Positions 13,733 to 26,922 of a stretch of 64,000 nucleotides of DNA are shown piece after piece (position 1 is the stretch's first letter; each line of letters starts with the position of its first letter). Source of the stretch: Macrobrachium rosenbergii (Eukaryota > Arthropoda > Malacostraca > Decapoda > Palaemonidae). The stretch is from positions 82,521,163 to 82,585,162 of the forward strand of contig NC_089795.1 of the NCBI RefSeq assembly GCF_040412425.1, given 5' to 3'. A program made the translations under genes and the position numbers. A model generated the notes under the pieces. That model had not been told where the DNA came from. It ran no database searches and saw nothing but the letters and a program-made list of their open reading frames with translations.

Positions 13733-16339
13733 ATGTGTGTGTATGTGTAACAAAATCTTTTATCAAAGTCATTTCAGCCCATTAGAGAATAAAGACCACT
13801 GCATCAAAGGGAAAAAGAGAGAAATAATCAGATTCATTTTTAATGCAAAGATTGCTGCACTGCGATATGTCTTAGTAACGGTTGGTTTGCGTTATTTTTA
13901 AAAGTACGGTGTAATCCAACATTAGATTCATTCACGTATTATGCCGTACAAGAATGCAAGAAATTGTATTGTCATACTTGGTCACGGTAATCCTTGTTGC
14001 TGATCATACTTGACAGCTGATTAGAAATACACATTTGGACTAGGTTTTCCCAAGAAAAAACTGTGCACACTCATTATGAATTTTAAAAATCCAGTTTAAA
14101 ACTGTAGTGCTCTGTTCCCAAAGTATGAGATCGATAGACAACGCTTGAAAATTGTCTGGTAGTGCACTTACCTGTAAAATTGAGAAGTTCAGATTATTTG
14201 TCTTATTAGTCTAAAATGTATGTCAGCATCAACAGTCATATCCTACTTTCGCAGTAAAAAATCGTGTATAACATAAAAACCATTAAGTTGCCCAAAGGTA
14301 AAAGATTCTTGAAAATGAATCTCGCACAGTGGGGCGGCATTTTTTGGTGGAGCTCTATCAACAAGTGTTGAATAGCACTCCAGGGTAGGTCATGACAACA
14401 GACCATGGATATCATAGTCATCTACCTAATTAAAAACCACGAAATACTATTCACGTACGTAGTCTGTACCATATGCTTATTATTTTGATAATCATTCGGC
14501 AAATATCTTTTAGAAGTTTTCCAAATTTTCAAACCCCTTCCTTCTGTGTCACTAAATAGAAAGCAAATGGAGTAGGTAAAGACCTACTGGCACTGCAGCC
14601 ATTTTGGAGATTTTTTCTTTTGCGAGAAACGCTATTCTGAATTGGCTCAACATTCATCTGTGCAAAATCAAAGACCGAATATTAGTCATGTTATGACGGT
14701 GCGTATTGTTTTCAGATTCCGGAAGCGCTTTATTTCACAAACTTGGTAATGAATATATTGATGTCGAAACTTGATATCGCAGTGTTGAAAATTTTCTGCT
14801 TTGATACCTTGCTGTGCCTCTTCCACAAAACTCATTATGTGAAATGTGCTGGCGGGAATTGGATTAGTCGTTCCCGCGTCACGAGGAAAATATATTGTTT
14901 GGTTGAGTAATCACAGCGTTTTCCGCGAACTACTCCGCGCTTGAGAAAAAACCTCGCAGTAAATACCTGTCGTTTAAAGAAAATATATTGGCGTTACTCG
15001 GTGGCTTCAATGTAATCGTTGCCAGTGTCATAAGAACATGGTCCCTGAAATGTATGTTACTTAATTTGAAAGAAAGCTAACTTTTAAAAGAATGGTGAGA
15101 AAAAACACGAGAAAGTTTCACTAGCATTGATTAGTACCTATTGCGGGCTCTCTGTAAACATTCACAAGAGTACCTCTTTTCAGAAATAGCCCATCCTCTT
15201 GTCTGCACAATCTTTTTCTTTTAAAATACTCGTTTCCACATCCTTGTATGCATTTTCGTCTCATGTCATCTAATTGTTAAATATCAACTTAATGAAATTT
15301 CCATTAACTTGGTGTGGAATGTAATCTATTAGTGATTTCGACATGAGCCCGAGACTCTCAGCATGTAAGACGTAAACAAGATAGTAGATGGCTTCTGTGT
15401 ATGCAAGTCATATTAGCTTGAACTTGAGCACATTCTGGTGTATACAGTACAGTTTGTATCTTGGGATTTTCCCGAAAGAATATATTTCTAGAAATCAGCG
15501 ATGATTTGCTTTTGGGCACAATGCTGCCCTATAAATTTTAGGTGTGCGGATGTTATGCATTTGTGAAATTTTCTTCTTGCTCCGTTTTGTCATGATTTTG
15601 AATAGGATTCTGCTGATATGCTTTTGTACTTTTTTTTTTTTTTACTCTTCCTGCTGCTTCCATCGCTTTATTATCTTTAAGATGATTACTGCTTACGATT
15701 TATTCAGCTTCTCTGGATTCTACCCATCTGTTGCACGCTGTCTTTTTCTGCATCTTGCATCTTTTCGTCTTTGATCAAACAAAATGGCTTTTTATTCTTA
15801 TACATATTCCCTACATATGCTATAATCACATTTTACTTGTTTAGATCTGTCAGATTCACGATGATGAAATAGCAGTGTTTGCTATTTCCACTCGTTATCA
15901 TGTATTCACTTAGTACTCCCTTCGTGAGCGAACGATTGAATCCTTGCCTTCGTTTAGGAAACTACCATTTTCTTTTAGAAGTATGGTAATGCCTCAAACG
16001 CTTTTTCCTATTACAACATTTGACATAATTTTACAGGCTTCAGTTAAACGAGTTTTTAATTTCTCATATTATCGTGACCTTTGAACACCTGTGACTCATA
16101 GAAATATTATCTTGACACTTTGAATGCCATTGAGTCATAGGCAAGTTAAGAATAATGTTATTTTTCTCCCGTTCTTTCACAACGCTTTACTACTTCCTAG
16201 TGTTAGTAGTGGCTCATTATGAATCCTTTCCTATATACAAATTATTCATTACCGTAGTGGAATAACAGAATTCTTGTATCAGTTGATAGCTTTCACTGGC
16301 CCACCACCTCAGCCTCACTGCCTCTTCCACCTCTTGCAG

Positions 16340-16439
16340 AGTCTTCAGAGAAGTGGGCACTCACATTGTGGTCCGTGCTACGATGTGAGGCTCTCATCGA
16401 GAGATCCGCCTGCCTCACGGGCGCTTCTGATTTCATCAG
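16340..16439 (+). other. Candidate internal coding exon
   Basis: A 100-base GC-richer segment follows an acceptor-like CCTCTTCCACCTCTTGCAG and ends at a donor-like ATCAG/GTAATG. One frame is open throughout and reads as a plausible mixed peptide including WALTLWSVLRCEALIERSAC; another frame is open but Ser/Pro/Arg-rich. It differs in base composition from the AT-rich flanks. I cannot assign a family, and no partner exon in a compatible phase was identified. It could be a chance GC-rich island. Confidence 0.3.
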
Positions 16440-18107
16440 GTAATGTTCGCCGATTTACTGTTTTCCAGTCTTTAGTGGGGAGCGGGCAGTGCAGAGTGAT
16501 GTTGGAATTACTTTAGCTAGCGGTAGTCATAACTGTAAGTTTGCCTCGAACGGCAAAATGTAATATCCATCCGATTTCATTTTCAAGGCTTTATTACTAA
16601 CATTAGTTTCACTAGCCTTGAGCTTGGGGACGTACTTTCAGATCTGATATTATGAAATTTCGAGGTTTAAGGAGATACGAAAGACCAGCAAAACATCCTA
16701 AAATCTTGTATGTTCTGTGATCAATATCAAGTAAACAGAATAAAAAATATACTAGAGAAAGATGAGAAAATGGCTACCGATGGAGAGAGACATTGTGAAA
16801 AGTTGGCTACCACTCCTGTAATTCGTCTTAAAGCGTTAGAGACCTGCTTTATATGTCATTCAGGGTCAGCAAAGTATAAGTACAGTAATAGACATCTACT
16901 TGTAAAGATAATTCTTCAGTCTAAGCATTTCATCGATTTCAAGTTCATCTTTCCTCGTTGCTTTCATCTTTAGATAACCTGAGTTATTAAGGGCTTGTTG
17001 AGAAGATCAAGTTTACTGCATGAAGTCAGGTACCCGTTTAAAAAGTCCATTAGGTTTAAAGGTCCACTTTCATGTAGTCTTGGACGGGAAAAGACACAGA
17101 GTCATTTTTTAAAAGCATTCTTGGATCCATTGTATTTATCACAAGCAAAACATGTATTAAAAAAAAAAAGGAGTTCAACCTTGTTAGACTTTTCGTTAAA
17201 AGACAGGTCGGTTGCTTTTTAAACGTAGTCTGTTGTCACTATAACAATTGTCACCAATGTCGTCTGAAAAAAATAAATAAAAATTTTTAAAAAATCATTC
17301 CTCTTACGGTGACTATTGATACCTGTAATTAAACGAGAAGAAATTACCAAAACTAAGTCATATCTAGGGTCATCCGTCATGTTATTTAATTGTATGATGC
17401 TTTTAAATGTCCTTGTAATTTTCAAAACCAGTGTGTGATAGTGGAATGCAGTCAGGTAATATAGAGATAAGTTACCCAGTCTCACGTTTTCCTACAATGG
17501 CATTACGTTCCGAGTCATTGTTGGGGCTGAGGGTTTGGAGGAAAAATTTAAAAATTCTTTTTGTGCAAATTTGTTGCCTCTGGTATTAGGATATCTCTGA
17601 TAACGTGAAGATCTCTCCTTGGTGACTGTGGTATTCTGGAGGAGGTTTTTCCTGACTTTGGTCCTGATGTGTAGTGTAGTTAAGTTGGTGTAAATCATCC
17701 CTTGGTTATGGTATTGATTTAACATTGATTCGGGGTTTCGCTGCTGCTTTTGATTTAAACTTTTATGATACGAATACAAGAAATTCCTGTTAATCGTAAT
17801 AAATTGATTATTTATATAGTGTGTATTTTGATTTACTAGATTTGATTTATATTAGTATTGCTCGCTGACATCGCCAAATATACATTTTGTAAAGAAATGA
17901 CAGCGAATATCAAATCATTCACAGAATTAATGAATACTATATTAAATCTTATGTTCTCTCCTTTTCAGGTATGTGATCCTTTCTGGAACTAGCTAGAGAG
18001 GGATAAATATACGCGTATGGTAAGTAATGTAGAGTTTTTGAAAGTGTAGACACCACATTACGTTGTATAGACAAGTATTAATAAAAATGTGCAATGTGGA
18101 ATATTTC

Positions 18108-18111
<4 letters not shown>

Positions 18112-18182
<71 letters not shown>
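18112..18182 (+). repeat. (CT)n microsatellite
   Basis: Uninterrupted CT run of about 70 bases. Confidence 0.95.
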
Positions 18183-18184
<2 letters not shown>

Positions 18185-19972
18185 CATACAGTATATTGAC
18201 ACTCATTAAAACAGTATTACTCGCATTCTGTCTTATTCTAAATTAGTAGCTCTTTATAAAGAAAAAAGTTTAAGCCAATGAAATCGATTAACTTAACATA
18301 CTATAATCTCTAGTGAACACAAAGAATTGGCATGTAGTGGCTTAACTATCCTAAAGGACGTTTCAATGTAGTAACTGCTGAAAGTCCCCTGATGCATAAC
18401 TTGGGTATCCTTCAGGAGCAGCATGATTGGAGAGAAAAATATTCCAAGAGTTGGCATCCTTCAATTCCAACAGAGAAGGTCAAAGGAACCTGTCTGCTAA
18501 TGGCGTTTCGTATTCTTTGGTGTTCATTAGTTCAAATACTGGCCAGACCTTATGCTGCTTAACTTCATAGATGAAGAAATCAATGGTGTTATGCACATAG
18601 TCACTCGTGTAAATGCTGAGACTTAGATATTCTTACATTGTGGGATTTAATTAACGTCATTTGTTGACCTTTGTACTTTCTTCCGTTATTCTTTGCATCG
18701 GTTCCATTGAAGAAGGATTGTAAATCTTCAGTGGTCAACATTCTGTTAGTGAACTTTGCGGTTTTTATACAAATACCTCTACATAAAACTGGACAATGGG
18801 ATGTCTTTCCTTCACCCCTGGGATATGTGAAAAGGAATTTTTTTAAAGTATACATGCAAGTTATACATGCTGGACGTATACGCATATGAATGTAGACTGT
18901 GTATCTACCAAACGTGCGCGTGCTACATCTGTGTTCGAGGAAGCCTGGCCACATCGCATAGACATTCTAGGGTGCTGTGACCTTGAAGCACTTCCTGTTG
19001 TTATCACACGTGACCATAAGAGAAATTTATGTTTTTTTTTTTTTCTATCAGGGTCCTATGGTTATATCTGAGGAGCCACGTGCCCTAAGCAATTACGCCT
19101 TTCATAATTATGGGAGGCAGTCCGAGAACAGTCTTCATTTTAGGTGGGAGAGGCTATCTCAAGGGTTTACTTATTATTAACAGATGAATAACAAAAGTAC
19201 AAAAATATTCAGCACTGATTTCTCGGTTTCTTAATCCAAGAAAATGAACTGAAAAAGACCAACGCATGTACTGTACTTTCTCTTATGTGTACAGGAAGCA
19301 TACCATTCTCTACAATGTACTTATGAAAGTACGGAACACTTAGCTCAGTTCGAACCTGAGAACTTGTGAATCCTCAGTGTTTCACACGGAGGATTAGCAG
19401 TGCCTAATTGCATGGAACATACCTTAGTTCTTCCCATGTTATAATGATTAGTGTGCTGTCTGCTAAAACACCAGCTTCTTTTTCTTTTGCTGGAATATAT
19501 TTTACCGCCTCTTCGGGGAGACTAAATTCTGTTATTCATTTCTCCAAAAGAGGTGCTCCCCATTCCTCAAATGGCCCATCTGTAAACAGAAATTCCTCCG
19601 GTATAGAAAAGCTAATGGTTCTCTACTTAGAGAGCGACTTGAGATCTCATCACCATGAAAGCTGTCGACTTTCCTTTGTCACAGATTATTCTTTTATTTT
19701 GTTCCTGTACTTGATTAAAAGCAACATCGGAAACGGCTTGGATAAACTTCATTTAGCACTGTCGGGTTTGAGCTTCTTTGAAATTATTTCAAAAATGCTC
19801 TCTGTCGGTCAGATTAATAGTTTCTGGTTATCGCTCTGCAATACACTTGTGTCAGATTCATAGTACTCTATAGAGGTGACGTCAGATTTCATGTAGATGA
19901 AGGTACTTCTCACTGACATAGGACTATTGAGAATCGGCAAAGAGACCCTTGAACACCTTAAATTCATTCCTG

Positions 19973-19983
19973 GGTTCGACTCC
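19973..19983 (+). promoter_or_regulatory. Pol III B-box-like string
   Basis: GGTTCGACTCC matches the tRNA T-loop/B-box consensus exactly. No convincing A-box or cloverleaf is visible upstream, so this is at most a relic of a tRNA-derived SINE. Confidence 0.2.
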
Positions 19984-21199
19984 AAAATTCCTGCATATTC
20001 ATACTTCCCAGGTTTGTGTGGTGCGAATTTTTCCTCTTTGGAATATTTTGCCTTGCTAAACATAGAAAAAGGCTCTAAAACTGGGACTGGAGTTCATATT
20101 CGTTATCGGGAATCAAACAAACCGATAATGTTTATACCCGAGAGGTGCTAATGTGACTTCTTTGTAACCAATTCTTATATTTAAATTTTGATCTAACGAA
20201 CAGGGATAAATCAATGTGTATTGCGATGGCGACTATGATTAGCAATTTTGACACCCCTTGCTCAAAGAAAATTTGGCAAACCGAAGTTGGAAACCATGGT
20301 GGTTCTGTATATGTGCTATATACACTCTGTTACTTGCAATGTTACTTGCAAGCAGTAACTGTGTAGATCTTCCGCAGAAAACGTATCAGTTCTCGTTGCG
20401 TGCCACCATTCTCGATAAAGGGATTTACATCCTTACCCAATAATCTCCCTGTCATCTCTTCGGAGATGTAAATGCGTGTACCGCTCACGTAAAACATTTA
20501 ATCAGTGATCAATGGACAAAAATCTCTGAAAACTTAAGCATTTGCTGCTAAAAGCAGGGGAACCAATGTACTTCCATTCAGAAATGGCTATTATAAGCTA
20601 CTGCTTTTTCTGTGTTTAGTTTTAACTTGCCTATTGGTTTTAATATGAAAAAGATGGATGCCAGATAGAGGAGCAATTACTTTCCAACGATCTGTACAGG
20701 TCAAAGTTCACAAGTACCCTTTGAAGTGGAATACAGGCACGGTCAACTAGATCCTATAATATTTACAGGAACGTTCCACTGATGCTGTTGAGTGAATGGT
20801 TCCATAGAACTGCTCAACACCACTTTTTACGATGGTATTTAAAACCTTGGAACAAATAGCTGGTAATTTCATTGCAAGTAATTATCAATATTGTTGGTGA
20901 ACGGTGAAAAGATTGTAGATTCCCAGATATGGTCGCTATGCAAACCATTCTGATGAGGTTACAGAAAACTCCCATGAAAAGTAGTGCAAATTACCACCAT
21001 TATGAAAAGGAGAAAGTTATAGACTTTACTTCATACTGTACAGTATAAAGAAGAAAAAATAAAATTTACCTTTCTCACGAGAGGTTAAAGATTTTCGGTT
21101 AATATTCTAAGGAATATTTTTAAATTTCAAGTTATACTCTGTTGTAGTTGCCTTGTCAAGCTTAAAGTATTTTTTCTTGTACTGTACGTCATTAATATT

Positions 21200-22430
21200 A
21201 TGATATCTAATACTGTATTGTACAGAACTGAACAGTTGCAGCATGAGACGGCAACTCACATCATTATCATTATTACTGCTGTTGTGAAGTCCAAGGTCTG
21301 TGAATATATAGGCACTTCTGATCATTGTACCATTGAGATGGACATATCTGTCAATCAGTATATTTCTAATTCCACTATTGGAAAAACGGTCTGGCTGAAA
21401 TCCAGAGCCAATTGGGATTGCATTATTGAAGCTTGTCAGGCACTTAATATTTCAGTTGCTATATGAGATCATGATCCCAAGAAGAGGTTAAATGAAATGC
21501 TGATGGCTATTTCAATAAGATATGTCCCTAGAAAGGTCATCAAATTTAGGACAAATGACCAGCCGTGGTTTGATGATAATGTAGACGAGCCGACCATGAC
21601 AAACAGACCAAATTCAACACGTGTAGACAAAATCGTTCAAATGAAAATTACACCATTTTTGTTGAGTCTCGCCGTGCTGCGAATAGAAATTACCACACAG
21701 CCGAGAGAAATTACAATAATTCTTGAAGAGGAAACTTAAGGAACTACTCAGCCTCATCTTTGGGTCAGGCTCATCTTCCATTCCACCACTACTAACAGAT
21801 GATGTAGATTGGTTACTGGCCCGTAGGGAAAAAGCTGAACTTTTCATCGAGCTTTTGAAGCTAATCAATCAGCTGAGGATGTCCCCCCTTTCCCTGATAC
21901 TTGTCATCCTGAACTTATTCGTACAAAATTTGCATTGCGCTGAAAGGATGTTAAGAAAATTCTGGATAATCTTGATAGCTGGGGTGGAGATGATCCTGAT
22001 GGTTTCTTCAGTTCTTTTTTTTTTTTAAAGTTTGTAGTGTGTTGTCTCCCAAGGTTCTAGATGTTATAGATTTTTATGTCGATGTAGTATCTTTGTGGAT
22101 GAGCGCAAGCTTAGGAATACAGTGCCTGTTCCAAAGAGTGGCACATCTGCAGACTGCAGTAACTACAGGCCAATCTGTATTCTCTCTGTGCTCTCCAAAG
22201 TTGCTGAAAAACTTATTTTGAAGCCACTATATAAGTATGCGGAATCTAAAGAATTGTTAGCTTATAGTCAATATGCATACAGGAAGCAGGTTCCAGAGGT
22301 CCTTTATTCCTCACATCGTTTGACTGTGGAACAGCCTCCCAGAGGATGTCGTGCAGTTGGAACTTCGTAACTTCAAGAGAAAATGCAGTGCATTACTACC
22401 TAATAATACTATTCTCCCTGCATTTAAATG
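21200..22430 (+). pseudogene. Decayed LINE ORF2 (endonuclease/reverse transcriptase)
   Basis: Pieces of a Jockey/I-type LINE polyprotein follow one another in shifting frames. The end of the endonuclease is marked by SDHCTIEMDIS (about 21320). A linker TVWLKSRANWD follows, then the pre-RT stretch with FRTNDQPWFDDN (about 21555) and GSGSSSIPPL (about 21765). The early RT block has TVPVPKSG and NYRPICILSVLSKVAEKL (about 22115-22215) and ends near YSQYAYRK. The sequence then jumps straight to the C-terminal end (LWNSLPEDVV, about 22325). The catalytic YADD region and most of the RT are therefore missing. Frameshifts and stops are frequent. Family-level placement is from recalled motifs. Confidence 0.85.
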
Positions 22431-22602
22431 CATTTTTATCTATTTATCTATTTATTAATTTCTTTTTTTTTTTCTTTTTTAATATGTGGGATCTCTTCTA
22501 TCTGTATTTCCCTTTACTTCTTCTAATGAACACCATATTCTTTGGAAAGCTTGAATTTCAAGTCAATGGACCCTGTGAGCTTGTTCCATATGAATAGGTT
22601 TC

Positions 22603-22643
<41 letters not shown>
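22603..22643 (+). repeat. (TAA)n LINE tail
   Basis: About 13 TAA units immediately follow the LINE 3' end; best read as the template-primed insertion tail. Confidence 0.85.
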
Positions 22644-22644
<1 letters not shown>

Positions 22645-23060
22645 AGTATTGTGCACTTACAGCATTAAATTTGTTACGGTACATAATGTTTACTGTACCC
22701 CAGCATTACAAGGCATATTTAAATTTGGATGCCATGAAACCATTGTACGAAATTCCTAAGATTGGAGTATGTCACGTGATCATCACCACTTTAGTCGAAA
22801 GCCCACATTAGTCTTATATATAAAAAAAAGTAATGATTCTAAATTCATGCTATCCTGTTAATACTTTACAGAGTATTTTTTATACATGACTATTTAGCTA
22901 CAATTAGCTATTGCCTGTACATTCGATCTCCAAAGACAAACCAAGTGTTGCGTCATGTCTCTTGGACCAGGGGATGAATTCCTTCAAGCCTCCTAAGCTC
23001 CCGCTCACCTAGCTACTGTCGACTTGCGCCTTCCACTCTGTGAGGTTAATTTTCTTTTCC

Positions 23061-23530
23061 CTCTGTCTCATTGTGTGATTTTCGTGTAGTGTGTTAAATG
23101 AGTGTATGGCACTTAAGGCAAATGGTACGAAAGTACTCTAGCATTGGTTTCAGGCATTTTGTGAGTGTGAAGTCATTTCTTCTGTTTCTCTCCATTTTCC
23201 CTTTTCATTTCTGATTCATTGTGTGCCGCTATTATATTCTTATTTGCAAACGTTTGTATGTTTTGTTTCAGCAATTGCAATTACATAGGTTACATATATG
23301 TATGTATGTATGTATGTATATACATATGTATACATATGTGTATGTATTATATATGTGTGTGTGTGTATTGTATAAAATGAATCAGAAATTAAAAGAAGGG
23401 AACATGGACAGAAACGGAAGAAATGATTGCACACTCACCAAGGCCTTCCTGCCTCCAGTATTCTGTCTACATTATAAAATCTCATACTCATTTAACACAT
23501 AACGTGAAAATCACACAGTGACAGAGTTGA
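23061..23530. repeat. Long imperfect inverted repeat (foldback)
   Basis: The left arm (about 23061-23223) and right arm (about 23371-23530) are imperfect reverse complements. They share strings such as TGTGTGATTTTC, GTGTTAAATGAGT, TTTCTGATTCATT and ATCATTTCTTC-like words. The ~150-base loop contains TATG/TACA repeats. An RNA from either strand would form a ~160-bp hairpin. It may be a foldback/MITE element or a small-RNA precursor; no TIR or TSD was resolved. Confidence 0.7.
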
Positions 23531-24154
23531 AAGGTTTAGTTTATCCAGGATTGGCTAAAATCTATAAAGTCTTCATCATGAAAGGTGCCACTAAGATGGC
23601 ATATCGTAATCGTTGATCATCTTACCTGGTTTCATTACAGATTTTTCTGAAAAGCTCAAAAACTTCAGGAAAAATATTGGCTTCTATGATTAATATTAAA
23701 ATTGGTTAAGTGTGCAAGGAATAGCGAGTAAGGAAACGAACATCGTTATGTTTGCCTGCCTGAACCTGTGAGGACTCCTATGTTGCTAAGGTAACTGACC
23801 CAATATAGTTTTCGCGAGGCTGCTCCAATTATCATTTTATGTGCATCAAAAGAATTGGCGCTTGTTTAAAAAAAACATTATCCCTTGTTTTTTGTGCTTT
23901 TACAAGCAGGTTTGTTGATTTCCTAGGTTTTTTTTGTATGCAGTTACTCTGATGTGGTGTTCTAAACATTGTAGTTGCAATATCATATTACATAAATAAA
24001 CCAGTTATTCAAATATGAAGATACCCATATATTCTGGTCATCCAAGTGACAAAGTACTTCTTCCATTAGATAAAAGCCTGCTGCTGTAGGAATGCTGTGG
24101 TCACCAGCCGATTCTCAAGTACCTTTGACGATGCACAACAGACTGATGATGTTT

Positions 24155-24936
24155 TAGTTCCATAGTTCCTAATATATCATTAATATACAAGTTTTAACTT
24201 GACCTTGATAGCTAATGATGAGATACTAAAAAAAGCAGCCTTCTTAATATAATTTGAATTCTTGGCACAAAATTAGGTTTTCCTGATGTCCCATTCTAAA
24301 GGAAGGTACCTGTGACTTTGATGATCTACTCTTCAGATTCCATTAGGTTCTGATAAAAATTCACAGAGTACAATGAGGGAGAGAATCTTCAGAGAATGGA
24401 AAATCCAGACTCTCATATAAATTAAGCATGAAATAAAGCAATGGTGTCTGTCAATGGTTTCATTTTTGTTAGTTCTTTGACTATGGAAGGCAGAGCAAAG
24501 GCCATTTTGGATACAAACCGGTTGGATGAAGCGTTTAGTTCCCATAGTTCCTAATAGTATGATACTAGAAGTATCACAAGTTTTGTCTTTGCTGAACAAG
24601 GAAGAAGACTCAGTTACCTCTTGGAGACATAACAGATGACTAAAAGATCAGCAGCCTTCTTAATCAACCTGAAATCTTGAATTCTTACAAAATGTAGGTT
24701 TTCCTGGCATGTCTGTCCTGCTTATCATTTCAGTGTGCAAGGTGGTACCATCTGTGCAGTTATGATGATCTCATTCTGTGGTATATTCATCATCATGAGT
24801 TCTGTTCTGTAGAATCTTAAGATTCATGGCTAGAGTACATAGAGGAGATGATGGGAAGATGAGATGTCCAGAGAATGGAAAATAGACTCGAGATACAGTA
24901 GTTTTAACAAATGGTGAGAAGGGATACAAACCGGTT
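24155..24936 (+). repeat. Degenerate tandem duplication, ~381-bp unit
   Basis: Two diverged units start at about 24155 and 24536 with TAGTTCC-ATAGTTCCTAATA. They share GCAGCCTTCTTAAT, TAGGTTTTCCTG, GATGATCT and CAGAGAATGGAAAAT in the same order. ATACAAACCGGTTGG occurs at both the end of unit 1 and the end of unit 2. No protein family is recognised in either unit. Confidence 0.75.
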
Positions 24937-26395
24937 GGTCAGAAGAAAACAGTAGCAATGGAAGGAGGATGTAAAACAATGGTTTCATTTAAATCATCAT
25001 TATTTCAAGTACAGCTATACAGTACTATTTGACTCTTACAAATGGATATGTGCCTCCACCAAAAAAAACTTGGTTTTTAGATTTTTGCATAAGGAATATT
25101 AAACCTATAGTAGGATAAAGACCTCTGCAAAAGCCCAGAAGACCTGTACCCGGTGGGAGTTGAGACAAAAAGAACACAGGGTTGAAGGGAATGGAGGGAA
25201 CTCCATTCACATCTTATCTATAATGGAGAAGCTGACATAAAAATGTTTATGATGGGTGAGTTTTATATGGTCTTGATCTTCTTTTGGCAGTTGATCCAGA
25301 TGCTCTTTTTTCCTTACCTAGTTCTCTGTTGCTGAGGCCTGGAATTCTTGTCTTTCACAGAGGTGTAATGAATTCTTTGGTTCTAAGGTTGAAAGTGTTG
25401 GGCATAGTTGGTCACAGATACAGACGACTTCTTGAACAATCGTGTCTTTACTATGCAGAACTTTTGTATATGATTATCATATACTAAGAGATCAGTCTCA
25501 TAATTTCAGATGGGCACTGACTGAGTTTTGCATAGGCATCATCAAAGACATTCCATGTCTGCCAAGCATTTTTTTCTCTCTTTACCATTGAAACCTGATA
25601 CTGTATAACATCACATCCAAAGAAGGTATGTAAGAACAGTATCACCTTAGTTTTATTTAGTCTTACAATAGAAAAAGTCATGAATAGGAATCCATAGTTT
25701 AACCCTCTTTTCCAAATAAAAGTCACATTTTCTCCAGGTCTGTTGCTGCGAGGCAAAGTGTAGGGGATATGGCAATTATTAAAATGCCCATGTCATTATC
25801 GACAATCCTCAAAGACTTGTAGCTTTGTAGCTATATCTTAGTATGTACAAGGCACGCAACATTATTCATTTGTTGGCTTCCTCATAGGTTCTGAGAGTCA
25901 ACTCCTGTAAGGTAACACTGGTGTAACTAGCACCTGTGAGGGCATTTCCTTTCTTTGTCACAGTGAGCACATTGCCTGTAGTCATTTTAGTCACTGCAGC
26001 ATCAGCAAGGAAATAGAACAGTTCTGTTGTGCTAGCACTGTCTCTGAGGAAGTTCCCTCAGTTTGCTGGTGTTTTACATTTCCTCCAGATGAATTTTCTC
26101 TGATTAGATCTTGTTTTAGACTGAGTAGTGCCAACTCTGCACATTTTTACAAAAGCATGTCGGTAAGTCTGGGACATTCCTTTGGCCCAAGGAGGCATGG
26201 GAAGATACAAGGTCCCAAGTGTGCTTAGGAACCCCTGTGTCAACCCTGCCCAAGGTAGACATCTCACCTGGAGGTGAGTGAACACTGCTACCAACTTTAA
26301 AAGAAAGAAAGTGCTCACTCAGTCTTGTGAGATTATTTTTTGCCTTCCAGCACAATGAAAAAGAATAGGAAAACATGAAGAAGAAGAACAGAATG
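24937..26395. other. Unassigned stretch
   Basis: Mixed-composition DNA with short open frames (up to about 90 codons) on both strands. I recognise no element or gene. Diverged pieces of the duplication at 24.2-24.9 kb may extend into its start. Confidence 0.4.
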
Positions 26396-26709
26396 TACAA
26401 TTTAGCCCAAAGCCAAGCCCAGGGACCTATGAGGTCATTGAGCTCAGAAAGGAAAATTGAGAGTTAAAGGATACAAAGATGTAACAGCAGGTTTTAAAAG
26501 GATACAAAGGTATAACAGGAGGAAAACCTCTAAGTTGCACTAAGAAACAATTATTAGAAGAGGGTGGAAAGTAAGATGGAAGAAAGAACATGAATGGAGG
26601 CACAGTAAAAGGAATGAAAGGGGTTGCAGGGACGCTGCAAAGAACCTTAAGTAATGCCAACAGTGCACCATGCGTGAGGTGCATTGACGGCACTAACCCC
26701 CTAAGGGGG
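26396..26709 (+). mobile_element. SINE-like short interspersed repeat
   Basis: About 310 bases beginning TTTAGCCCAAAGCCAAG, with GGACCTATGAGGTCATTGAG, an internally doubled GGATACAAAG-TGTAACAG segment, GGAAAGTAAGATGGAAGAAAG, and an end GCACTAACCCCCTAAGGGG. I recall very similar sequences as an abundant short repeat in decapod genomes; that is memory, not a search. No Pol III A/B boxes were resolved, so 'SINE-like' describes size and dispersion only. Confidence 0.55.
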
Positions 26710-26922
26710 AAGAGGAAGAAGAAGCATGAAGAGGAAGAATAAGCATGTGTGTGCTTCTTCGCTTTACTCCATTTATGGATCTTGCTTTCCAAAAATGATG
26801 CAGGGGAGCTGGTTGAGGCAGGGATTGTAGTCATTGCTGGAGTAAAGGCCATGATCAGTACAGCAGAGGTATCTTCTACCTTCATGATGACTGCTACAGG
26901 AGGCTCAACCATGATGAGCTCC

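Larger units (their letters stand above)
16440..21199. other. Non-coding stretch, several unassigned open frames
   Basis: Contains a 151-codon plus-strand frame (19408-19863), a minus-strand 117-codon frame (18601-18954) and overlapping 84-codon frames on both strands near 19.8-20.1 kb. None shows a recognisable motif. The region could hold old repeat sequence, but I cannot name it. Confidence 0.4.
21200..22643 (+). mobile_element. 5'-truncated, internally deleted LINE with (TAA)n tail
   Basis: Combines the decayed ORF2, a short 3' UTR and a (TAA)n run at 22603-22643. A simple-repeat tail directly after the 3' UTR is typical of I/Jockey-type LINEs. Part of the same 3' UTR (a CATATGAAT-containing end) recurs near 56410, showing a family with several copies in this window. 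The 5' boundary is only approximate. Confidence 0.8.

Noticed and set aside
17969..18019. 51-nt segment with acceptor (CTCTCCTTTTCAG) and donor (ATG/GTAAGT)
   Set aside because: Stops in all frames and no partner exons; the density of such sites is compatible with chance.
19973..20160. tRNA gene around the B-box-like string
   Set aside because: No matching A-box, acceptor stem or anticodon arm could be drawn on either strand.
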